A DNA stretch of 36,420 nucleotides from Halomonas rhizosphaerae (GCF_030010555.1 NZ_JASCQP010000037.1:1-36420), one strand, 5' to 3'; positions 9,243 through 17,483 are shown, numbered from the stretch's first letter. The notes: generated by a model not told the origin, from the sequence alone. Program-made: numbers and translations.

Positions 9243-10460
9243 TCAGGGCAGTCCCAGCACCCTGGCTTCCTGGCGGCGTCGCGCCTGCCGGTCCCGGAGG
9301 GCGGCGATGGCCAGGAGCAGGAAACCGGCGAGCTCCACCAGGGGGTGATAGTCGATGAACAGCGCATGGAGGATGGCCGCGCTGCCCGTTACGGCCAGCA
9401 GGGTCGGCGCCAGGGCGCGGTGTCGTCGATGGCCGGCGGCGAGGGTGCCCAGGGTCAGCAGCACGAAGGCGGCGATGGTCAGCGCCCAGGTTCCCTCGTC
9501 CAGGGCGAGGCCGATGCCGAGCAGCGGCAGCAGGGCGGCGAGCGCCAGGGTGCCGTAGCAGGACAACACCGCCAGGCCCAGGGCGACAACGCCCAGCAGG
9601 CCACGACGCTGCAGCAGGCGCAGCCAGCGGCGCGGGTCGAGCCTCAGCCAGGCCTGTCGCAGGCGAGAGGGGGCCCCGGCTCCCCGACGCATGCCGAGCT
9701 CGATGGCATGGGCGCCGAAGCCGGCCGCGACCTCCCGGGTCTGGGCACTGGGACTCAGGGCGAAGTAGTCATGGCGGCCCACCACTTCGATCGCCTCGAA
9801 GCCGGCCTCCTCGAACAGGGCCAGCAGCTCCTCCTTCACCGTGGCCCCCACCACGCACTCGACCCAGAGGCGCGGGTCCTCGTGGCAGTCCACCGAGACC
9901 GGGCGGTGGATCACCACGTCGGCGAGTTGCAGGCGGCCACTGGGGCGCAGCACGCGGAACATCTCCGCCACCGCGCGGCGCTTGTCCGGCACCAGGTTGA
10001 GGGCACCATTGCTGGTGATGGCATCGAGGCTGGCGTCGGCAAACGGCAGCCGTTCCGCCGAGGCCTGGACCACGTCGAGTCGGTCGATGCCGCTGGCTTC
10101 GGTCACGTCGCGGAGCTTGCGGGTCATGGCGGCGGTGAGGTCGAGGGCGATGACGCGCCCGTCAGGACCGGCGAGCCGGCGGGCGATCAGCGCATCGACC
10201 CCGGCTCCCGCGCCGATGTCGAGCACCCGGTCGCCGGCGTGGATGGCGCCGGCGCGAAAGGGGTAGCCGACGCCGGCGAAGGAGGCGAGCAGCGCTTCCG
10301 GCAGGGGGGCCGTCAGCGCCGGCGGATAGCCCAGCTGCCGGCAGGCGGCGTCACCCACCGGGAAATGGAAGGGCGACTCCGGCGTCTCGGCGACGGCCGT
10401 GTACATGCCCTGCACGGCATCCTGGATCTGCCGGCGTGAGTAGCCGAGTATGGCCACCAT
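9243..10460 (-). CDS. ArsM-like methyltransferase fused to a MerC-like membrane domain
   Basis: The 405-residue product has two parts. Residues 1 to about 255 are a class I methyltransferase (RVLDIGAGAGVDALIA, ITSNGALNLVPDKRRAVAEMFRVLRPSGRLQLADVV) like arsenite methyltransferase. The C-terminal part (about 285-390) has four likely membrane helices (for example GLLGVVALGLAVLSCYG, TWALTIAAFVLLTLG) and resembles MerC. The arsenic-binding Cys expected in the SNC-x-x-NL stretch is Gly here, though the later Cys (WVECVVGA) is kept. Arsenic methylation is therefore doubtful. The start ATG 10460 has GGAGCGATCCTC upstream. It is the third gene of the sigma/anti-sigma operon, 19 bases after the anti-sigma stop, and is a paralogue of the methyltransferase at 11661-12452. 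Confidence 0.85.
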   Translation of the reverse strand: MVAILGYSRRQIQDAVQGMYTAVAETPESPFHFPVGDAACRQLGYPPALTAPLPEALLASFAGVGYPFRAGAIHAGDRVLDIGAGAGVDALIARRLAGPDGRVIALDLTAAMTRKLRDVTEASGIDRLDVVQASAERLPFADASLDAITSNGALNLVPDKRRAVAEMFRVLRPSGRLQLADVVIHRPVSVDCHEDPRLWVECVVGATVKEELLALFEEAGFEAIEVVGRHDYFALSPSAQTREVAAGFGAHAIELGMRRGAGAPSRLRQAWLRLDPRRWLRLLQRRGLLGVVALGLAVLSCYGTLALAALLPLLGIGLALDEGTWALTIAAFVLLTLGTLAAGHRRHRALAPTLLAVTGSAAILHALFIDYHPLVELAGFLLLAIAALRDRQARRRQEARVLGLP

Positions 10461-10479
10461 GAGGATCGCTCCTCACGGG

Positions 10480-10740
10480 TCAGGGGGTGGCGTCCTGCTC
10501 GTCGTCGAAGCGGTCGAGCAGGTCCCGGATGCGCCGGCGCAGTCGCGGCGGGGCCGCTGCCGTGCCGGTGGCCTCCACCCTGGCCCGTAGTCGTTTCTCG
10601 AATTCAGCCCGCGTGAAGCAGTCCTGACACCTCGCCAGGTGCCACTCGATGGCGGCCGCCTGCTGGCCGTCCAGCTCCCGGTCGAGGTAGTCGAAGAGTC
10701 GTTCGATGACCTCCTCGCAGGTCAGTGGCCGTCCGCTCAT
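10480..10740 (-). CDS. Zinc-finger anti-sigma factor
   Basis: The 86-residue protein has the zinc-binding anti-sigma pattern: LTCEEVIERLFDYLDREL at the N-terminus followed by HLARCQDC (the HxxxCxxC motif) at about residues 37-44. It has no membrane segment, so it is a soluble cytoplasmic regulator. Soluble ZAS-type factors bind the adjacent ECF sigma factor and release it when the zinc-thiol site reacts, for example on oxidation. Its ATG overlaps the sigma stop codon (ATGA), which shows translational coupling and balanced production. Identity is secure from motif and position; the releasing signal is unknown. Confidence 0.92.
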   Translation of the reverse strand: MSGRPLTCEEVIERLFDYLDRELDGQQAAAIEWHLARCQDCFTRAEFEKRLRARVEATGTAAAPPRLRRRIRDLLDRFDDEQDATP

Positions 10741-11459
10741 GGCTGCTGGTCCTCCTTTCCCTGGTGGGCGGATGCCCGGGGGCCGGAGATGACACCGGCC
10801 TCCCTGGCCTGTTGCCACAGCATCTTCTGCAGCAGACCCCGTGCCCGGCTCAGGCGCGAGCGGACGGTACCCAGCGGAATCCCCAGCAGGCGGGATACCT
10901 CCTCATACGTATAGCCCTGGACCTCGACGAGCACAATCGCCACCCGGAAGGCATCAGGAAGGGCGTCCAGCGCCCGTTGCAGGTCTTCCTGGAGCAGCTG
11001 GTGGAAGAACTGCTCCTCGAGGTTGCCCCACCACAGCAGGAAGGGCTGATGCAGCTGCTGGAAGAGGGTGAAGCGGCCGATGTCGAGCTCGTCCGGCGAC
11101 GTCGACTCGTCGTCCATCGGGCGCTGGGGGCGACTCTGCCGGCGGCGCCACTCGCTGATGAAGGCATTGGTGAGGATGTGGAACAGCCAGCCCTCGAAAC
11201 GCTGCGGGTCGCGCAGTTCATCGAGCCGTGCCCATGCCTTGCCGACCGCCTCGGCGACGATGTCCTCGGCGTCATCCGGGTCGCGGGTCAGGCGCAGGGC
11301 GGTGCCGTAGAGCCGGTCCATCAGCGGCTCCAGGCGCTGCTCGAACCACTGCCGGCGCTCGGCGGGCTGGTGTTCGGTCATGGCCACCCCCGGTGCGACC
11401 CGTGGTGGCACGACGGACCTCGGCCTCGGGGCGCAGGTGGTTGGATGGGCAAGGATCAT
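10737..11459 (-). CDS. ECF-family RNA polymerase sigma factor
   Basis: The product is an extracytoplasmic-function sigma factor. Region 2 is LYGTALRLTRDPDDAEDIVAEAV ... FEGWLFHILTNAFISEWRRR and region 4 is ALDALPDAFRVAIVLVEVQGYTYEEVSRLLGIPLGTVRSRLSRARGLLQ. It directs RNA polymerase to GGAAC-type promoters and is held in check by the overlapping downstream anti-sigma gene. ATG 11459 has a good ribosome site (AAGAGGTGAGCC) and gives 240 residues. ATG 11381 gives 214 residues, which is closer to the usual domain start (MTEHQPAERRQWFEQ), but is preceded only by GGGGGTGGCC. The gene is preceded by one of two matched GGGAAC-N17-CGTCC promoters, so autoregulation is likely. Which subgroup of ECF factors it belongs to cannot be told here. 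Confidence 0.92.
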   Translation of the reverse strand: MILAHPTTCAPRPRSVVPPRVAPGVAMTEHQPAERRQWFEQRLEPLMDRLYGTALRLTRDPDDAEDIVAEAVGKAWARLDELRDPQRFEGWLFHILTNAFISEWRRRQSRPQRPMDDESTSPDELDIGRFTLFQQLHQPFLLWWGNLEEQFFHQLLQEDLQRALDALPDAFRVAIVLVEVQGYTYEEVSRLLGIPLGTVRSRLSRARGLLQKMLWQQAREAGVISGPRASAHQGKEDQQP

Positions 11460-11519
11460 GGCTCACCTCTTCGAGCATGGAACCCCTGCTGCCGCTCGGC
11501 AAGCAGGGGGCACCTGCAG

Positions 11520-11547
11520 GGACGCGGCATTCGCCGCCAGGGTTCCC
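11520..11547 (-). promoter_or_regulatory. Candidate ECF promoter for the sigma/anti-sigma/methyltransferase operon
   Basis: On the minus strand GGGAAC (11547-11542) is followed after exactly 17 bases by CGTCC (11524-11520). GGAAC at -35 with CGTC at -10 and this spacing is the usual look of an ECF sigma promoter. Transcription would start near 11513, about 55 bases before ATG 11459. Confidence 0.7.
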
Positions 11548-11571
11548 GGCCAGGATCGAAAACCCAGGGCC

Positions 11572-11599
11572 GGGAACAATGCGGCCACCTGCTGCGTCC
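11572..11599 (+). promoter_or_regulatory. Candidate ECF promoter for the methyltransferase/cupin operon
   Basis: GGGAAC (11572-11577) is followed after exactly 17 bases by CGTCC (11595-11599). Both elements and the spacing are the same as in the opposite-facing promoter only 24 bases away, although the spacers differ in sequence. Transcription would start near 11606, about 55 bases before ATG 11661. Confidence 0.72.
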
Positions 11600-11660
11600 T
11601 CGGGGTGGCGCGGCACCCGCGTGCCGTGAACCGAAGACGACAACGTAGAGGAGAGCCATC

Positions 11661-12452
11661 ATGACCATCATCGAGCCGTCCACGTCACCCGCGGTGGATC
11701 GCCATGAGCTCGAAGCACGGGTCAAGGCGATGTATCGCGAGGTAGCCGAGACGCCGGACGCGGATTTCCACTTCGAGATGGGGCGCGCCCTGGCCGAGCG
11801 CCTGGGCTACGACCCGGCGGGCCTGGACCGGATCCCCGCGGCGGCTATCGACTCCTTCGCCGGCGTCGGCCATTTCCTGGACCTGGCGGCGATTCGCCCC
11901 GGCGAGAGGGTGCTGGACCTGGGCAGTGGCGCCGGGATGGACAGTTTCCTTGCCGGCCTGGCAACGGGGCCGACGGGGAAGGTGCTGGGGCTCGACATGA
12001 CCGATGCCCAGCGCCACAAGGCACGGCGCCTGGCCGAGGAGGCGGGATTCGCCAACGTCGAGCTCCATGCCGGCCATATCGAGTCGCCCCCCTTCGCGGA
12101 TGGCAGCGTCGAGGTGGTGATCAGCAACGGCGTCATCAACCTGTCGGCGGACAAGCCGCGGGTCTTCGCCGAGGCGGCCCGGGTCCTGCGCCCCGGCGGG
12201 CGCCTGGCGCTGGCCGACATCGTCACCGAGTCGCCACTGCCGGAGAAGGTCTCCTGCAATGCCACCCTGTGGGCCGCCTGCATCGGTGGCGCCAGTCAGG
12301 AGGACGACTACCGGGCCGCCATCGAAGCGGCGGGTTTCGAGGTGCAGGAGCTCCGCGAGCACCCGGAATATCGCTTCCTTACCGACTCGGCCCAGGGCGC
12401 CAGCCGGACCTATGGCGTCAAGAGCATCTCGCTGCTGGCCACCCGGCGCTGA
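11661..12452 (+). CDS. ArsM-like SAM-dependent methyltransferase
   Basis: The 263-residue soluble protein is a class I methyltransferase with RVLDLGSGAGMDSFLAG, VLGLDMT, and VISNGVINLSADKPRVFAEAARVLRPGGRLALADIV. The N-terminal stretch MYREVAETPDADFHFEMG and the SFAGVGH motif are shared with the methyltransferase at 9243-10460, so the two are paralogues. It looks like arsenite methyltransferase, but the arsenic-binding Cys of SNC-x-INLS is Gly; the later Cys (WAACIGGA) is present. The true substrate is unknown. ATG 11661 follows GAGGAGAGCCATC. The upstream promoter matches the one driving the sigma operon, and a periplasmic cupin gene follows in the same direction, so I place it in the sigma regulon. 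Confidence 0.87.
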   Translation: MTIIEPSTSPAVDRHELEARVKAMYREVAETPDADFHFEMGRALAERLGYDPAGLDRIPAAAIDSFAGVGHFLDLAAIRPGERVLDLGSGAGMDSFLAGLATGPTGKVLGLDMTDAQRHKARRLAEEAGFANVELHAGHIESPPFADGSVEVVISNGVINLSADKPRVFAEAARVLRPGGRLALADIVTESPLPEKVSCNATLWAACIGGASQEDDYRAAIEAAGFEVQELREHPEYRFLTDSAQGASRTYGVKSISLLATRR

Positions 12453-12543
12453 GGGTGCGCTCGCTCCCCGCCGGCAGGGCGCCCAGGCGGATCACGACAC
12501 AACGACAACACGACACAGCACGAGCACAAGAGGAGGCAGCATC

Positions 12544-13023
12544 ATGAACCACAAGACCCTGACACAGACCCTTTCCGCCACGGCCCTCGGCCTGGCCCTG
12601 GCCGTGACGGCCCAGGCGGCCCCCTACCAGGGCGACGGCCATCTGATCGGCAGCGCCGATGAACTGGAGTGGGGGCCGGTGGCCTCCATGGGCGAGGGCG
12701 CCGAGATCGCCATCATCGAGGGTGACCTGAGCAAGGAGGCGCCCTTCACCATTCGCCTGCGGCTGGAGGACGGCTACGAGATCCAGCCCCATGTGCATCC
12801 GGCCTACGAGCGCGTCACGGTGCTCGACGGCACCCTGCACTTCGCCCATGGCGAGCGCTACGATCCCGATGCGACCCAGGCCCTGGCGCCAGGCGACTTC
12901 GCCATCATGTCGCCGGGCGACCCCATGTTCGGTTATGCCGAGGGCGAGACGCTGTTCCAGCTGCACGGCACCGGCCCCTGGGGCATCGAGTATCTCGATC
13001 CGGCCCACGATCCGCGCAACTGA
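12544..13023 (+). CDS. Periplasmic cupin-domain protein
   Basis: The 159-residue product starts with a signal peptide (MNHKTLTQTLSATALGLALA, cleavage likely after VTAQA), so it is exported to the periplasm. The mature part is a single cupin barrel with the metal-ligand pattern PHVHPAYERVTVLDGTLHFAHGE and a later LHGTGPWGIEY. Secreted small cupins of this sort have no assigned reaction that I can name. The ATG at 12544 follows GAGGAGGCAGCATC; the longer open frame upstream lies inside the preceding gene. It is 91 bases after the methyltransferase gene and is followed by a strong terminator, which defines a two-gene operon. I infer a role in the same stress response as the ECF sigma factor. Confidence 0.85.
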   Translation: MNHKTLTQTLSATALGLALAVTAQAAPYQGDGHLIGSADELEWGPVASMGEGAEIAIIEGDLSKEAPFTIRLRLEDGYEIQPHVHPAYERVTVLDGTLHFAHGERYDPDATQALAPGDFAIMSPGDPMFGYAEGETLFQLHGTGPWGIEYLDPAHDPRN

Positions 13024-13037
13024 GGAAGGCGACGCGA

Positions 13038-13064
13038 CGCCGCACCCCGGCGCGGGGTGCGGCG
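13038..13064 (+). terminator. Terminator hairpin after the cupin gene
   Basis: A perfect 11-bp stem (CGCCGCACCCC / GGGGTGCGGCG) with a 5-base loop, followed by CCCTTGT, begins 15 bases after the stop codon. Confidence 0.72.
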
Positions 13065-13129
13065 CCCTTGTCACGGCGGGGAGTCACGCTAGCATGGCGG
13101 TATCCCTTCATCCGTCTCGAGGAACCGTG

Positions 13130-13549
13130 ATGTGGCAACAGCAGGAACTGCGTCTCGCGCCGCGCTCGCGCGGCTTTCACCTGATCACCGACGAGGTGGT
13201 CGACGGCCTGCCCGGCTTGTGGGAGGTCTCCATGGGGCTGCTGCACCTGCAGCTCTTGCACACCTCGGCGTCGCTGACCCTCAACGAGAATGCCGACCCG
13301 GACGTGCGCCATGACCTGGATGCCTTCCTGCGCGAGCGGATCCCCGGCGACCTGCCCTACTTTCGCCATACCCTCGAGGGGCCGGACGACATGCCGGCCC
13401 ATGTCTGCGCTAGCCTTCTCGGCACCCAGCTGACGCTGGCGGTGCGCGATGGCCGCCTGGTGCTCGGCACCTGGCAGGGGCTCTGGTTGGGAGAGCACCG
13501 GGACCATGGTGGGGCGCGGCGGCTGATCGCGACCCTCAACGGGGCCTGA
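13130..13549 (+). CDS. YjbQ-family (UPF0047) protein
   Basis: The 139-residue protein belongs to the YjbQ/UPF0047 family. Typical stretches are RGFHLITDEV, LLHLQLLHTSASLTLNENADPDVRHDL, HTLEGPDDMPAHVCASLLG and LGTWQGLWLGEHRDHGG. The His and Glu residues in these stretches form the presumed active site. E. coli YjbQ has weak thiamin phosphate synthase activity, but the real role of the family is not settled. ATG 13130 follows GAGGAACCGTG. It is convergent with the nitrilase gene, 35 bases away. Confidence 0.92.
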   Translation: MWQQQELRLAPRSRGFHLITDEVVDGLPGLWEVSMGLLHLQLLHTSASLTLNENADPDVRHDLDAFLRERIPGDLPYFRHTLEGPDDMPAHVCASLLGTQLTLAVRDGRLVLGTWQGLWLGEHRDHGGARRLIATLNGA

Positions 13550-13584
13550 TCCGCGTCGCGCTCTCATGGCTTCCCGCGTGCTTG

Positions 13585-14526
13585 TCAGGCCTCCGTGAAC
13601 ACCACCGGGGGCTGAGGGTTGCGATTCACCGACAGCGAGAAGATGTCCGGCCGGGCATAGTGGCCGCAGACATCCAGCGAGCGACGTGCCCGGCGGGCGG
13701 TCTCGACCTCGATCTCGGCATAGAGGATGCCCTTCTCGCGATCGAGGGGGCCTGCCACCACCTCCCCCGAGGGGGCAATGACCACCGCATTGCCGACGTT
13801 GACCCACTCCTCCGGGGTGTAGAGCCGGTCGCGCTCGGGGAAGGAGGCGGGGATGTCGCTTCCCCGGAGGGCGGTGGACGTGCCGATCACCCAGCAGCCG
13901 CCTTCCCTGGCGATATGGCGCAGCGAGGCGAGCGCGATGTCGCTGGAATCCCAGGTCGGGTTGATGAAGACCTCCAGGTCCTGGGCATAGAGGGCATAGC
14001 GCGCCAGCGGCATGTAGCTTTCCCAGCAGATGAGGGTGCCGAGGCGTCCGGCGGGGGTCTCGACCACCTTGAGCCCGCTGGCATCGCCCATGCCCCAGAC
14101 CATGCGCTCGGGGTTCGTCGGCATCAGCTTGCGGTGGCGATTCAGCAGCCGCCCATCCGGGCCGACCACGACCACGCTGTTGAACAGGGTGGTGCCGCTG
14201 TAGCGGCTGTCGATCTCGTTGAGGCCCGTCACCAGGGTCACCCCGTGCCGGGCGGCCGCCTCCTGGATGGGCGCCAGGGTGTCGCCGCCGAGGTCGACGG
14301 CATTCTCGCGCAGCCTGGCATGCAGCTCGCTGGTCAGCGCCATGTCGCCCCCCGGGGCGAGTCGCCAGATCCAGGTCGGATAGCCGGGGATATAGGCTTC
14401 GGGAAAGACCAGCAGGGTCGCCCCGGCGCCGGCCGCCTCGTCGACGGCGTCGAGCATCCGTTGCAGTGTCGCGTCTCGCTGGAGCAGTACCGGGGGCTTC
14501 TGGATCACCGCAACCGTCGTGGCCAT
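13585..14526 (-). CDS. Nitrilase
   Basis: The 313-residue cytoplasmic enzyme belongs to the nitrilase branch of the carbon-nitrogen hydrolase superfamily, which turns nitriles into acids plus ammonia. The catalytic triad is visible: E43 in VFPEAYIPGYP, K133 in RHRKLMPTNPER and C167 in LICWESYMPLARYALY. The CWExxMPL and RRKLxPT forms favour true nitrilases over amidases. ATG 14526 follows GAGGACCCTCTC; the frame continues to 14565 but without a better start. A possible -10 (TATAGT) lies near 14593 on the minus strand. It lies downstream of the LacI-family gene in the same direction, 136 bases on, and probably has its own promoter. The substrate cannot be told. Confidence 0.92.
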   Translation of the reverse strand: MATTVAVIQKPPVLLQRDATLQRMLDAVDEAAGAGATLLVFPEAYIPGYPTWIWRLAPGGDMALTSELHARLRENAVDLGGDTLAPIQEAAARHGVTLVTGLNEIDSRYSGTTLFNSVVVVGPDGRLLNRHRKLMPTNPERMVWGMGDASGLKVVETPAGRLGTLICWESYMPLARYALYAQDLEVFINPTWDSSDIALASLRHIAREGGCWVIGTSTALRGSDIPASFPERDRLYTPEEWVNVGNAVVIAPSGEVVAGPLDREKGILYAEIEVETARRARRSLDVCGHYARPDIFSLSVNRNPQPPVVFTEA

Positions 14527-14662
14527 GAGAGGGTCCTCGTGCGCGGTGCGGGCGCCGAAGGACACCGATCACGGGCACTAGCCTGACCTTCACTATAGCG
14601 GCGAGGGGAGGGGCGCGCCCGGGGTCAGCCAGGAAGCATGTGGCCGGATGAGCCGATCAGCG

Positions 14663-15712
14663 TCAGGGGCAGGTGTCGCCAATCATCATTTCGGTTGCCA
14701 TGACACGGGATTCGGCGGGTTCCATCCCGAGGATCATGCGCGCGGCGATGCGGCCCTTCTCGGTGCTGTCCTGGCGGATGGTGGTCAGCCGGGGAGCACG
14801 ATACTGCCCCTCGGCGATGCCGTCGAAGCCGGTCAGCCGCAGGTCCTCGGGGATGCGCAGGCCGCGCTGCTCGGCGAGCGTCACCACGGTGAGGGCGATG
14901 CGGTCGGACATGCACAGCAGCAGGTCGGGCCGCTCGGCGTCCGGCAGGTCGAGGATCTCCTCGATCACCGGGGTGCAGACCTCGAAGGTGTTCTCCTCGA
15001 TGTTCCACATCGGCACCTCGGCCGGGTCGATGCCGGCCTCGACGAAGGCCCGCTGGAAGCCGGCGAGGCGGGCCCGGGTGATGGTGCGCTCGGCCGAGAG
15101 CAGCGCCTGGTCATCGTCGATGCGGCCATTGCAGGGCTGCTCGGTCAGTCGCAGGTTGATCACCGCGGGGCGTCGCGTCGGCACCCTCAGGGCATGGCGG
15201 GCGATGGCGTAGCACGCCGGCTCGTTGTCGACGTGCACCGTGGCGTGGTCCTCGATATCGAAGTCCACCGCCACCAGGGGGCGCTCGGGCGGGAGGTCGG
15301 AGAACAGCTTCAGGCTCGGCATCAGGCCATAGATGATGAAGCCGTCGGCAATGCTCGAGGCCCCGGGCACGCTGGCGGCGTTCTGGCGCCCCGAGAGCAG
15401 CAGCAGGGTGTGGCCGCGAGTGTCGAGCACCTCGGCGATGCCCGAGAGCAGTTCGCTGGAGACCGCATCGTTGAGGCTGTAGGTCAGGCTCTCGGCGAGG
15501 ATCACGGCGATGATCCGCGAACGGCCCGTGCGCAGGCTACGGGCCCGGGCGTCGGGGCCGCTGTAGCCCAGGCGCCGGGCCTCGGTGAGGATGTGCTCGC
15601 GCAGCTTCGGGGAGAGCTGGTCGGGCCGGTTGAAGGCGTTGGAGATGGTGGCGGTGGAGACGCCGAGCTCGCGGGCCAGGTCCTTGAGGGTCATGCGACG
15701 GGGGAGAGGCAC
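14663..15712 (-). CDS. LacI-family transcriptional repressor of the alpha-glucoside locus
   Basis: The product (349 residues, or 343 from an inner ATG at 15694) is a LacI/GalR repressor. The N-terminal helix-turn-helix is MTLKDLARELGVSTATISNAFNRPDQLSPKLREHIL, followed by a periplasmic-binding-protein-like effector domain ending DLRLTGFDGIAEGQYRAPRLTTIRQ. It is the last gene of the minus-strand sugar operon but also has a candidate operator just upstream (15745-15758), like those before the transporter operon and the porin. I infer that it represses all three and itself, released by an alpha-glucoside or a derived sugar. The family is secure; the inducer is unknown. Confidence 0.93.
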   Translation of the reverse strand: MPLPRRMTLKDLARELGVSTATISNAFNRPDQLSPKLREHILTEARRLGYSGPDARARSLRTGRSRIIAVILAESLTYSLNDAVSSELLSGIAEVLDTRGHTLLLLSGRQNAASVPGASSIADGFIIYGLMPSLKLFSDLPPERPLVAVDFDIEDHATVHVDNEPACYAIARHALRVPTRRPAVINLRLTEQPCNGRIDDDQALLSAERTITRARLAGFQRAFVEAGIDPAEVPMWNIEENTFEVCTPVIEEILDLPDAERPDLLLCMSDRIALTVVTLAEQRGLRIPEDLRLTGFDGIAEGQYRAPRLTTIRQDSTEKGRIAARMILGMEPAESRVMATEMMIGDTCP

Positions 15713-15744
15713 TTGGCGGCTGACTCCATTACGGTCAGGGTGGA

Positions 15745-15758
15745 CTGGAACGATTTAG
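15745..15758. promoter_or_regulatory. LacI-type operator candidate upstream of the repressor gene
   Basis: CTGGAACGATTTAG shares the pattern CTxxAxCGATTxAG with two other sites in the window (26644 and 27735). The central CG with AT-rich flanks is usual for LacI/GalR operators. It lies 33 bases before the repressor start, in the 121-base gap after the glucosidase gene, which fits autoregulation. Confidence 0.55.
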
Positions 15759-15833
15759 TTAGCAGCCTAGCATGGCCCGGCAGGGTCAGGGTAGCCACCC
15801 GAGGCGAGCCCCGGGCGGTCGTTCACGACGCTG

Positions 15834-17483
15834 TCAGACAATGCTCAACCACGCCGCCTGGCCGGGCTCCATGACCAGCTGTCGGCCTTCCAGCAGTGGC
15901 GTCGCCATGCCCGGCAGGGCCAGACTGGACCAGCCATCGGCGCCGGGCATCAGGGCATCAAGGCAAATCTCCGCCCGATCACCTGTCGCATGGCCGAGAT
16001 GCGCCAGGCACAGCAGGCGCCGTTCGCCGTCATGACGCAGCACGCCGAACACTCGGTGGGGCAGAATGGCGCGATCGATCAGCGTCTGTTCACCCTGGCG
16101 CAGCAATGCGTTGCCGCCGCGCAGCGTAAGCAGCCGGCGGACCCGGGCCAGCAGGCTGTCGGCCATCGGGTCCTGGCGCGTGACGGCCAGCGGCAGGTGT
16201 CGTTCGAACACCGGCAGCCAGGGAGCGGTGCCCTCGGGGCAGAAGCCGCCGTTCGGTGCATCCTCCCAGACCATCGGCGTGCGGCAGCCGTCGCGGCCCT
16301 TGACCTCGGGCCAGAGATTGATGCCGAAGGGGTCCTGCAGGTCCCCATAGGCGAGTTCGGCCTCGGGCAGGCCGAGCTCCTCGCCCTGGTAGAGGCAGAG
16401 GCTGCCACGCAGCGAGCAGAGCACGGTCAGCGCCAGCAGCGCGCGCTCCTCGCCCCAGCTGGTGGCGCTGCGCTCGACGTCGTGGTTGGAGAGCGCCCAG
16501 CACGGCCAGGTGTCCTCGCCGAGCTCCCGGAAGCGGGCCAGCACGTCGTGAAGCTCGGCGGCGTCGCCCGTGGAGCCCAGCAGGTCGAAGGTGTAGGCCA
16601 TATGCAGGCGCGACTCGCCGGCGGTATAGGCGGCCATGGTCGGCAGCTGGTCGTTGCCGGCGATCTCGCCCACAGTGGTGGCCCCCGGGTACTCGTCGAG
16701 CAGCGCGCGGATCCGCTCCAGGTAGGCGAGGTTCTCGGGCTGCTCGATGTTGTGGCGCTGGAACTGGTAGCTCTGGGGGTTGCCGGGCTGTACCCGTTCG
16801 CGGGGCATCGGCGGGTTGTCGGTCAGCGCGGGGTCGTGGAAGTAGTAGTTGACCACGTCGAAGCGGAAGCCGTCGACGCCGAGCTCCAGCCAGAAGCGCA
16901 GGTTGTCGAGCTGCGCTTGCTGCACCTCGGGGTGGTGGAAATTGAGGTCCGGCTGGCTGGGCAGGAAGTTGTGCAGGTAGTACTGGCGGCGCCGGGCGTC
17001 GAAGGTCCAGGCGCGACCGCCGAAGGCCGCCATCCAGTTGTTGGGCGGGTTGCCGTCCGGCCGGGGATCTGCCCAGACGTACCAGTCGGCCTTGGCATTG
17101 GTGCGATCCTGGCGGCTCTCCTGGAACCAGGCATGCCGGTCGGAGCTGTGGGAGAGCACCTGGTCGATGATCACCCGCAGGCCCAGGTCATGGGCACGCT
17201 CGACCAGCGCGCGGAAGTCGTCGAGGCTGCCGAACATGGGGTCGACGCCGCGGTAGTCGGCCACGTCGTAGCCGAAGTCGTCCATCGGCGAGGTGAAGAA
17301 CGGCGAGAGCCAGATGGCGTCGACGCCGAGGCTCGCTACATGATCGAGCTTCTCGGAAATTCCCGCCAGGTCGCCGATGCCGTCGCCATTGGCGTCCATG
17401 AAGCTGCGCGGGTAGATCTGGTAGAGGGTGGCACCGCGCCACCAGTCGTGTCGGTCGTGCAGGCGGTGTTGGGACAGAGTCAT
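15834..17483 (-). CDS. GH13 alpha-glucosidase, Val beside the nucleophile
   Basis: The 549-residue cytoplasmic GH13 (subfamily 23-like) enzyme removes glucose from the non-reducing end of alpha-glucosides. Catalytic residues are D209 in DGFRFDVVNY, E273 in TTVGEIAGND and D335 in SNHDVERS. The residue after the nucleophile is Val. In this family Val at this place goes with alpha-1,6 activity (isomaltose-type), while Thr or Ala goes with alpha-1,4. I therefore predict isomaltose or similar as substrate. The start is ATG 17483, chosen over 17549 because DWWRGATLYQIYPRSF begins soon after it as in relatives. It lies 75 bases after the binding-protein gene, with a perfect hairpin in the gap. Closest in the window to the enzyme at 21810-23426. 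Confidence 0.94.
   Translation of the reverse strand: MTLSQHRLHDRHDWWRGATLYQIYPRSFMDANGDGIGDLAGISEKLDHVASLGVDAIWLSPFFTSPMDDFGYDVADYRGVDPMFGSLDDFRALVERAHDLGLRVIIDQVLSHSSDRHAWFQESRQDRTNAKADWYVWADPRPDGNPPNNWMAAFGGRAWTFDARRRQYYLHNFLPSQPDLNFHHPEVQQAQLDNLRFWLELGVDGFRFDVVNYYFHDPALTDNPPMPRERVQPGNPQSYQFQRHNIEQPENLAYLERIRALLDEYPGATTVGEIAGNDQLPTMAAYTAGESRLHMAYTFDLLGSTGDAAELHDVLARFRELGEDTWPCWALSNHDVERSATSWGEERALLALTVLCSLRGSLCLYQGEELGLPEAELAYGDLQDPFGINLWPEVKGRDGCRTPMVWEDAPNGGFCPEGTAPWLPVFERHLPLAVTRQDPMADSLLARVRRLLTLRGGNALLRQGEQTLIDRAILPHRVFGVLRHDGERRLLCLAHLGHATGDRAEICLDALMPGADGWSSLALPGMATPLLEGRQLVMEPGQAAWLSIV

Noticed and set aside
9243..12452. Calling the two methyltransferases arsenite methyltransferases (arsM)
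   Set aside because: The arsenic-binding Cys of the SNC motif is Gly in both, and no ars genes are nearby.
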